From Chlorophyllum brunneum (lineage: Eukaryota; Basidiomycota; Agaricomycetes; Agaricales; Agaricaceae): a DNA stretch of 64,000 bases. Position 1 is the stretch's first letter; each line of letters opens with the position of its first letter. The stretch covers positions 310,001 through 374,000 of the forward strand of contig OY756139.1 of assembly GCA_963576785.1 (NCBI GenBank). Direction: 5' to 3'. A program made the position numbers and the translations under genes. This document shows positions 57,605 to 64,000 of the stretch, piece by piece. The notes beneath the pieces are model-generated. The model worked only from the letters and a program-made list of their open reading frames with translations. It ran no database searches and was not told the origin of the DNA.

Positions 57605-58230
57605 CCTTATGATTGGCTTGCAAGCTAATATCACTTATACTGTTGTGAAACTCAGTCAGCAGATGGCTAGTCCTTCAGAGGAGTATTACAAGCATGGTTT
57701 ATACTTGTGACACTACCTTCTGAGCATGCAATGCTATCACCTCGTCTTTAACAGGCAATCAAAGAAGTCCATTCAAGGCTTCTCTGATTCTGACTTTGCA
57801 GGATGTCTTGCTACACATAAGTCTACTTCCGGCAATCTAGTCTTGTTTGCCAATAGACCAGTTTCCTGGTTGAGTCACTGACAAGCCACCACAGCACTGT
57901 CAACCACAGAAGCTAAGTATGTCACCATGTGCGAGACATTTTGTCAACTGATTTGGATTCATCAGCTGCTAGGTGAGATTGGGTTCAAGCAGCCTACTCC
58001 ACATCTCATGTGTGACAATCTAGGATCAACCTTCTGGGCTTCCAACCCAGTTGTTGAACATTGATCTAAACATATCGTGATTCACTGGCACTTCATCCAT
58101 GAACTCATTGAGACAGGCAAAATAGAACTATTTTATGTGGAGTCTGAAAAGAACCCTGCTAACATCTGTACAAAAAGTCTGGATACTATTAAATTTCAAT
58201 GATGTTGCAATTATTTACCTATTCAGTTCG
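57605..58230 (+). pseudogene. CopC RNase H and pol end
   Basis: Plus-strand Copia RT tail and RNase H: MIGLQANITYTVVKLSQQMA, then TSGNLVLFANRPVSWLS, STTEAKYVTMCETFCQLIWI (catalytic Glu), HLMCDNLGSTF (catalytic Asp) and HIVIHWHFIHELIETGKIEL. It ends near NPANICTKSL. This shows that CopC runs rightward at both ends of the inverted RT block. Confidence 0.88.
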
Positions 58231-58266
58231 GTGCTTGATTCATATCGCACTTTGAGCTAGGAGGAG

Positions 58267-58710
58267 TGTTGTCATTTGTGCTTACCATAGCTGCATTCCG
58301 TATGACTTGCTCTGCAGTATATTATTCATCTAATATTTGTCATCAAGGCTGTACCCTCTGACTCACATTATGCACCTCTTCCTCATGTATTTTATGAGCT
58401 GACTAATACTCTGTTACTCCAATTATGCTACTGGACACTGCTGATGTATGCAGTGTTTCAAGGAACTCTAATGTCATTACTGACACAATTATGTCTAGTA
58501 TTATCCATAGGTCTTAGGGTTTGCTACCCAGACATTTAGTATATATAGCAGCATGTATTCCCTTGTATTTATTAAGACAATCTACTCAATTATCTACCTT
58601 GCTCTACTTGACCCTTTCAGTAACTCTTAGTTCACCTTACCATTTACTAACCACACTACCAGTAAGTCAGATCATCCATCTGCTACTGCATGTTACTGTG
58701 CTGTTCAACA
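58267..58710 (+). repeat. CopC 3' LTR
   Basis: 444 bp, TGTTGTCATTTGTG...CTGTTCAACA, preceded by the purine tract GCTAGGAGGAG. Sister of 28387..28821. Confidence 0.9.
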
Positions 58711-58731
58711 CACATTCTGTCACCCTCCAAC
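58711..58731 (+). pseudogene. Right continuation of the carbonic anhydrase relic
   Basis: CACATTCTGTCACCCTCCAAC aligns to CACGTTCTCTTAACCCGCAGC of the parental locus (22956 onward). This short strip lies between CopC and CopB and continues the relic interrupted at 28386. Confidence 0.55.
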
Positions 58732-59303
58732 TGTTGAAGTTTTGGACGTATTCTAGAAATAGACTATGAGGTCATTATGATAATAATAGACTGATCTGTT
58801 ACTTTCCAGTAACTTCAATCTGTAGCAACTTCCTATGAGTTGCTCTGCATATGATGAGAGTCATAAGTACTTGATAGATTATTCTACATAGTACCAATGA
58901 CTAGTATACTACACTCTGCAGTACTCTGCAGGCACTATGCCACAGTTAAAGGAAGTCATAAGGAACATTCTATGTATTCCTAGTATTTTATGTAGTATGA
59001 CTCGCCTATGTTACAATATGTATATAAACCCCATGTAGCAGACCTAGTTCTGCATCTTGTTCAATCAAACAACCTCTTCATCATTGCCTGTCTCTTTGAG
59101 TACAACACTAGCATCGACTTACTTGACTTTGACCTCTTCACTACTGACACTGACCGCTTTATCAATAATATCTGTTTATCTGAATTACCTTTCTATAGGT
59201 ATCAGATAGAAGCTTATTATCTCAGTGAGTAGACCCTATGTTCTCTCCCACTGCATTTACTGCTGCCCCCAGCAAACAACTCGTTACAGTCATTTCCTCA
59301 ACA
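58732..59303 (+). repeat. CopB 5' LTR
   Basis: 572 bp, TGTTGAAGTTTTGG...CCTCAACA, with TATATAAACCCCATG near 59020. Homologous to the solo LTR at 385..999. Confidence 0.88.
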
Positions 59304-59318
59304 GGTTATAGGCCCCAG
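59304..59318 (+). promoter_or_regulatory. CopB primer binding site, half-tRNA-iMet type
   Basis: GGTTATAGGCCCCAG directly after the LTR. It matches the CopC site except for one transition and resembles the internal initiator-tRNA primer site of copia. The LINE copy inserted 7 bases after it. Confidence 0.7.
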
Positions 59319-59325
59319 TAGCCTT

Positions 59326-61210
59326 TTTTTTTTTTTTTTTAATCAACAATTTATATAGCGGTGCTCGAACGCAGTCCGCATGTACATACATACAAAGGTA
59401 GAACGTACAGAATGTTTGGAGAAGGGAAAGTAAACTACAAGTAAACTAACCCCACGAGACTTGTTGACATCTAGCGCGTACACTAGAGAGATGTTTGGTA
59501 CCTACAATATTTAGCGAAAAGTGAGAAGAAAGGGAATTCAGAAAGAGAGAGAGTGAGAGAGAGAGATTGATAGAAGAGAAACTACCAACTCACAATGACA
59601 AGGGGAAACATCAAATGGTACATAGCGTGTGGGCGGGTATTTACGCGGGCACCACGGGAGAGATGGAAGTTGAATGAAAACTATATAAAATAGTAGACGA
59701 GCGAGGGAAGGGGGAGATAGAGAAATGAATTGGAAATCAATAACCGGGAGAGCAAAAGAAAAAAGAGAAAAGAAAAGGATTCTATGCAGGCGCAGACCCA
59801 AACCTTCTTTGGACTTGATGATGATATAACGGTGGGATTGAACCAGCACGGATATGCAGGCAATCAGGTTCGGGGGGGAAGCTGAATGCGGAGGGGTTGC
59901 GGCGCAAGAAGTTGACGAATGTCTTGATCGTGTCGGCGCCGAAGTGGTGATCGAAGTTGTTGCAACGATACAGGATGTGTGACCTTGTTTGCACCATTTG
60001 ACTGTTGTAGTGGTGGCATGAAAGATCCTCGTTAGGAAAGAATTGTAGTCGATATTCTCCAATCGGGGCGTGGCATAGTATGGCGCGACAAGCTCTTGCA
60101 AAGAGCTGGGGCTGGTATCCGCATTCTCGTATCCATGGACCAGACTTGATATGCGACGGTAAGGCGGAGGCTCCGTTCACTCACACCGGGAGGTGGAGGA
60201 AGGAGCTACCGCTGTAAGTCTTGAACCCGAACATGGCCTGCCATGTGTGAATGGCGCGTTTGGCAGACTTCTTGCAAAGGTAGTCGATCGAGTTCGGTAC
60301 TCGGTGATTTCGACCCCGGTTAGGCCAGGCAACTGTTTGGATCCAGTTGTGTGTAGCTTTTTGTATCCCGTACTTGCATTTCGACGGCGTGTGATAAAAC
60401 GAAAGGCAATATTGGTCTGATTTGCTGAACCAAGCCAGGAGTGCCTTCGACGTGAGGATAGACTGTTGCTGGCAGGAGTGCAGCGAACAGTTGAGTAGGA
60501 GCCGGGAGGCCACAATGGAATCAGTGAACACATGAATGTGTTCAACCTGGTCGTAGTTGTCAGTAGCGAGCACCTTGGTAATACCTAAGTACTGCGCTAC
60601 CAGTTCTGTGTCTGTCGACGTAGTTCCTCTGAGTCTCTTCATAATAGAGCTCCCGCCGTCAAGATGTCAAATGGTAGCTGCCGCCGTGAACTGGCTGGCA
60701 AGTGGATTGGGATTGGGGTGGACCGAGCTGTCCATACTGATCATGATGGATTTAGCGTCCATCGTCGCGTTCATCGTTACATTGTCCCAAAGCATCTTTG
60801 AGAGGTGAGGGTTGTCCCAGTTGAATCCTATAAAAGATATATTAGCAGAGAAACGGTCAAGTAACCTACATCCAGGCCAGAGAGATTTAGAAACGGAATT
60901 GAAATGTTCTATATACCGAGTCTCGGGGGTAGGGCACAAAAAGTCCATCACAGCTCCAAGTGTCTTCTTCTTCTGAACCTCCATGAAGTTCTTGATGTGA
61001 AGTCAGTGGGGGGAAGAATGATACTCTTTTGTCAATCTTGCCAATGCATGTTCATCGTCCAATGTATGAAGCCTCGACGATTGTCATTCGGCCAACTTTC
61101 GGAGATGTAGTTTGATGGGCATGAGCCCCGCGAGGGACTCTACACCACCGGTGGGAGAAGTACGGAAGGCCCCAGTAATCCAGAGTGCCGCCCTTCGTTG
61201 CATTTTGTTG
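59326..61210 (-). mobile_element. 5'-truncated LINE copy in CopB leader
   Basis: A poly-T start (59324..59340 is the tail on this strand) and a sequence matching the full LINE from about 45175 to 47043 in reverse. It is truncated within the C-terminal RT region. The imperfect target duplication is GGCCCCAGTAGCCTT (59311..59325) and GGCCCTGGTAGCCTT (61211..61225). It carries the RNase H (VQKKKTLGAVMDFL, STDTELVAQYLGI) and the C-terminal zinc motif (CHHYN, one Cys lost). Truncation at the 5' end is the usual LINE signature. Confidence 0.92.
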
Positions 61211-61363
61211 GGCCCTGGTAGCCTTACCAATGGTTAAACCATTATCATCCCCTCTAACCAAGATAGGATGATAGGGCTTTACCTGACAGAGTTATCCTTG
61301 CATTTTGATCATTGCTAATATGAGGATTTTCTTGTAGAAAGAAACTTTCTCGACGAAGATATT

Positions 61364-62673
61364 ATGTCTACTAATAATATCGTTGCTGGTTTGCCTAAGC
61401 TCAATGGGCCTAAGAACTATGCATTCTGGTCTAGAAGGCTTCAGGATGCCCTAACCCTCATTTCTGTCACTGGTTCTGACCAGTCCGGATGGACTGTGAC
61501 AAACCAGGATCTCTCCCCTAAAAATCCTGCCACTTTAACGGAGGAAGATAGAAGGAGAGAACAATTGAGAAATCAGGCATTGGCTGTTATAAATGGCACT
61601 TTACCTAATTCCCTGTTACTCCATGGGCATGATGCTCCTGGATTCCTTTGGAATGATTTGAAAACCCACTTTGGGACACCTTCTTCCGCTGTAGTATATT
61701 CAATCCTCCAAAGAATGCTGCAAAAGCACATTTCTGGGAATCAAGATCCAGTAATGGATCTAGCTGAATCCAGAACATTGGCTTCTCAATTAGAAACAGC
61801 TAAGGTAAAATTGCCGGAATTTCTTGGTGCAATGATCGCTTTGAACGCATTACCACCCGATTGGAATACAGTGGCACAAACAACATTGGCAAATAACAAC
61901 AATGTTGTAGATATGACCTGGGAGGTAGTTCAGCAGGCTATAAATGCTGAGTGGTCAAGACATGAAAGAACAAGATCCAACATGTCTAACTAACAAGCAT
62001 CTTTTGCTGCCACTACTAACTACCAAGCTCGCCCTCAGGGCAACTTCCCTAGGACTCACCCTGGACCACCCTGGAACCGCTTCTACCCTGGAGGCAATAC
62101 CAGGGCCCAGCCTACAAGAGGACCTTGCCACCCAGCCAATCCGAGTGGGCAGCCCCCTCAGCCTTCTCCTCCTACTCCTACCTGGATTAACATCCAGAAG
62201 AAGAAGAAGAAGCCCAAGAAGCACCAGAGTAAACCTCAGGCCCACATGGCAGAAGCTATGGTGGGCTTTGCTGCTGCCATAGAACCAGTGGTCCATCGCT
62301 TTACTGGTCTGGGGATGACCCCCTTTGACCTGATGAGGTGCATGGACACACCTCAACCTGCTCCCACTCCTGCTCCTCCAACCACTCGTGTATTAGTGAG
62401 TGAGAGACCAAAGTCTCTTACTTGGGTTAATCCCAAGAAGGTCTAGCAGGCACGAGAGAATGCTCATGCTGAGCTCGAGAAAAAGGTGTGTGCTGAAGCA
62501 CGAAACTTATATTTCACCGCCCTGCTCGAAAACTCACTGTGGATTGAACAGGTGATCACCTGGCGCGACTGCGTCACTGGTCCTTCACCTATGCAAATGG
62601 CAAAGAAACGTGCTCTCGATTGCTATGATCGAAGGATGCATGAGGTCTCCCATCCCTGCGCCCAACAAGGATG
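61364..62673 (+). pseudogene. CopB gag
   Basis: MSTNNIVAGLPKLNGPKNYA then FWSRRLQDALTLI: the Copia gag (UBN2-type) start with LNGxNYxxW-like spacing. WNDLKTHFGTPS, LASQLETAKVKLPEF and LNALPPDWNTVAQTTL are typical of the domain. A TAA at 61991 and a TAG at 62444 interrupt the same frame. A Pro-rich and Lys-rich region (62150..62230) stands where a zinc knuckle is often found; none is seen. The leader also holds LINE copy 2. Confidence 0.82.
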
Positions 62674-63570
62674 ATCAGTGACACCTCCCAGTGCACCTTC
62701 CGTTCCTTCTGGTCACCCCCCAGGTTGTACCTGTGAGGGACACACGAGGGTGAGTAAATGGTTCCTAAAGCATAGTAACCCCAATATTAATGTGACACAT
62801 GTCTGCTTCTCTTTCCTCTTACCCCTTGGTTTGCCATACACCTTATTGGTTTCTCCCAAATTTGGGACGAAAATTAATTGACGAGGAGTTTCCTCCTCTT
62901 CCTAGGGCCTCCCCTCCTATGGAGCACTTTCAGATTTAGAGATATTCTCTTACTCAGAAAAACAAGACCACTTATAGGTAACCTGCCACACTTACAGTGT
63001 TGGTAGATGAAGCCTTCAAGTGGCTTGAAAGTGAGAAGGAGGTCGACGACCTCATGGCACCGGCTCAGGATGTTGCCTACAACATCTGTGACCTCAGGAA
63101 CCCTGCAAACGTTGCAGGACCCTCTTCTGGGCCTCTTCCAAAGTCTCCAAAGTCTGAACCATTTGCTTTGGCACCTCAATCTGAGGTGTCTCTCAGACTT
63201 TCGTCAACCAATTACGGAAGTGATTTCAAGAAGAAGGGAGGAGCTGGGTATGTGATCAATTCGATCTCAGATACTCTTACTAACCCTGATACACAGTCCT
63301 GTCACCAAGATGCCGACTGGCTGTCTTCACAAGAAGAAGGGCAAGGGCAAGGGGAAGGGACATCAGAGGCCGGGCATGTAAATACTCAATCAGGATCTTT
63401 AGGATCCCATAATCATGTATTTTCACGTGTAACAATGAATGAGAAGTGTTTTGACACTTCTCAATTTTCCTGTTTCTCAATGCAAATGCCCAATCAGTAT
63501 TTAAGAGTACCAGATCAAATTAGATCTTGATTGATAGGCAATGATCAAAGTATAATGCCACTAGAAGAAT
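62674..63570 (+). pseudogene. CopB gag-protease linker
   Basis: An open stretch of 177 residues at 62997..63530 (EAFKWLESEKEVDDLMAPAQ ...), Ser/Pro/Gln-rich with EEGQGQGEGTSEAGH. No domain recognised. It is in a position where Copia elements have variable linkers. Confidence 0.55.
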
Positions 63571-64000
63571 ATAGTGATGTATGGTTATTAGACTCAGGGG
63601 CATCATGTCATTATACCCCTTATGCAGAAGACTTCATCAACTTCAAAGAACTCGAAGTTTCAATCCCAATTAAGACTGTAGGAGCACAAGGCCCCCTACC
63701 TTAATGCGGTTGGTCTTGGCACAGTTATGCTTAAGCATAGAGTCTATAACGGGAAGACTGACAGTGTTCAACCAATGCAGATATTAATATATCCAGTCTT
63801 CCTTCTAAAAGGAACCTCTGAATGACTAATGTCAGTGGGACAGTTATGCCAAGATGGCAAAACTGTTAGAACAGATGCCAACAAATCAGGAGTAGTTGAT
63901 AGCGAAGGAAATGCTATTCTTCAAGCATATCCTTCAGCAAGTCGTAACACTACTTTACATTTTGTTAATACCAAAATTGTACATTCAGAACATGCAGCTA
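63571..64000 (+). pseudogene. CopB protease, continuing past the window
   Basis: DVWLLDSGASCHYTPYAEDF is the Copia protease active site. A frameshift near 63703 separates VGAQGPLP from VGLGTVMLKHRVYNGKTDSV. A TGA follows at about 63822 and then SVGQLCQDGKTVRTD, the linker before integrase. Confidence 0.85.

Larger units (their letters stand above)
28387..58710 (+). mobile_element. Copia retrotransposon CopC, host of three Gypsy insertions
   Basis: Bounded by LTRs at 28387..28821 and 58267..58710. Its own parts are the leader, gag, protease, integrase, the first part of RT (to 35749), an inverted RT middle part (50020..51273) and RNase H (57605..58200). Everything else inside is later insertions. 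Likely target duplication: CACAT on the right (58711..58715) and TATAT on the left (28382..28386). The parental gene has CACGT at this point, so the left copy has mutated. Multiple stops make it inactive. Confidence 0.85.
58732..64000 (+). mobile_element. Copia retrotransposon CopB, right end outside the window
   Basis: 5' LTR 58732..59303, primer site, a nested truncated LINE, then gag (61364..62673), a linker and the protease (63571 onward). Integrase, RT, RNase H and 3' LTR lie beyond 64000. Stops (TAA at 61991, TAG at 62444) and a frameshift near 63703 show decay. Confidence 0.88.

Noticed and set aside
59538..60101. Open frame of 187 residues on the minus strand with a hydrophobic tail
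   Set aside because: It is a shadow and run-on of the LINE 3' end. The true frame there carries the zinc motif and ends in RRFGSAPA.
1..64000. Search for prokaryote-style systems (CRISPR arrays, toxin-antitoxin pairs, phage genes)
   Set aside because: No regularly spaced repeats or operon structure were seen; short introns and retroelements show this is fungal nuclear DNA.

Overview
The window looks like an Agaricomycete (basidiomycete fungus) chromosome segment. A gene-bearing part with many 45-60 nt introns lies at about 2-25.3 kb, followed by a large AT-rich block of nested retrotransposons at about 25.5-64 kb. The gene content fits this group: a laccase, a GMC oxidoreductase, an HSPA12-type Hsp70 relative, exosome subunit Rrp46, a beta-carbonic anhydrase-like gene and a DUF6533-like fragment. 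No bacterial-type operons, tRNA genes or CRISPR arrays were seen.

Gene region, left to right. A partial LTR and a solo LTR occupy the first kilobase. Then come laccase (-, 3031..5261), a coiled-coil protein (+, 6788..9405), a coiled-coil tail-anchored protein (+, 10017..10853), a short coiled-coil ORF (-, 10978..11505), an HSPA12-like gene whose nucleotide-binding motifs are degenerate (-, 11511..13367), RRP46 (+, 13795..14906) and a secreted GMC oxidoreductase (+, 15218..17771). These are followed by two damaged tandem paralogues of an unknown membrane protein (-), a carbonic anhydrase-like gene that has lost half of its zinc site (+), and a DUF6533-like remnant (-) split up by solo LTRs.

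Transposon block. A degenerate second copy of the carbonic anhydrase 5' region (27700..28386, continuing at 58711..58731) is the base layer. Copia element 'CopC' (28387..58710) inserted into it. Three copies of a chromodomain Gypsy family, 'GypA', then inserted into CopC: an internally deleted copy (28974..32242), a minus-strand copy 'GypA-M' (35750..50019) and a plus-strand copy 'GypA-P' (51274..57604). GypA-M was itself hit by a 1.1-kb solo LTR 'D' (37204..38341) and a 6.8-kb LINE (40275..47064). Right of CopC, a second Copia element, 'CopB', starts at 58732 and runs off the window. A 5'-truncated LINE copy (59326..61210) sits just behind its primer binding site.

The strongest result is structural. 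The segment between GypA-M and GypA-P has been inverted by recombination between these two inverted elements. Target-site duplications, sister LTRs and the reading direction of the CopC reverse transcriptase are all swapped in the way such an inversion predicts. Second, GypA carries a 12-nt match between its predicted mRNA 5' end and its primer binding site. This points to Tf1/sushi-type self-priming, whereas both Copia families carry a half-tRNA-iMet type primer site. GypA also has an extra conserved ORF between pol and the 3' LTR. Nearly every stop codon in these elements can be explained by a C:G to T:A transition.
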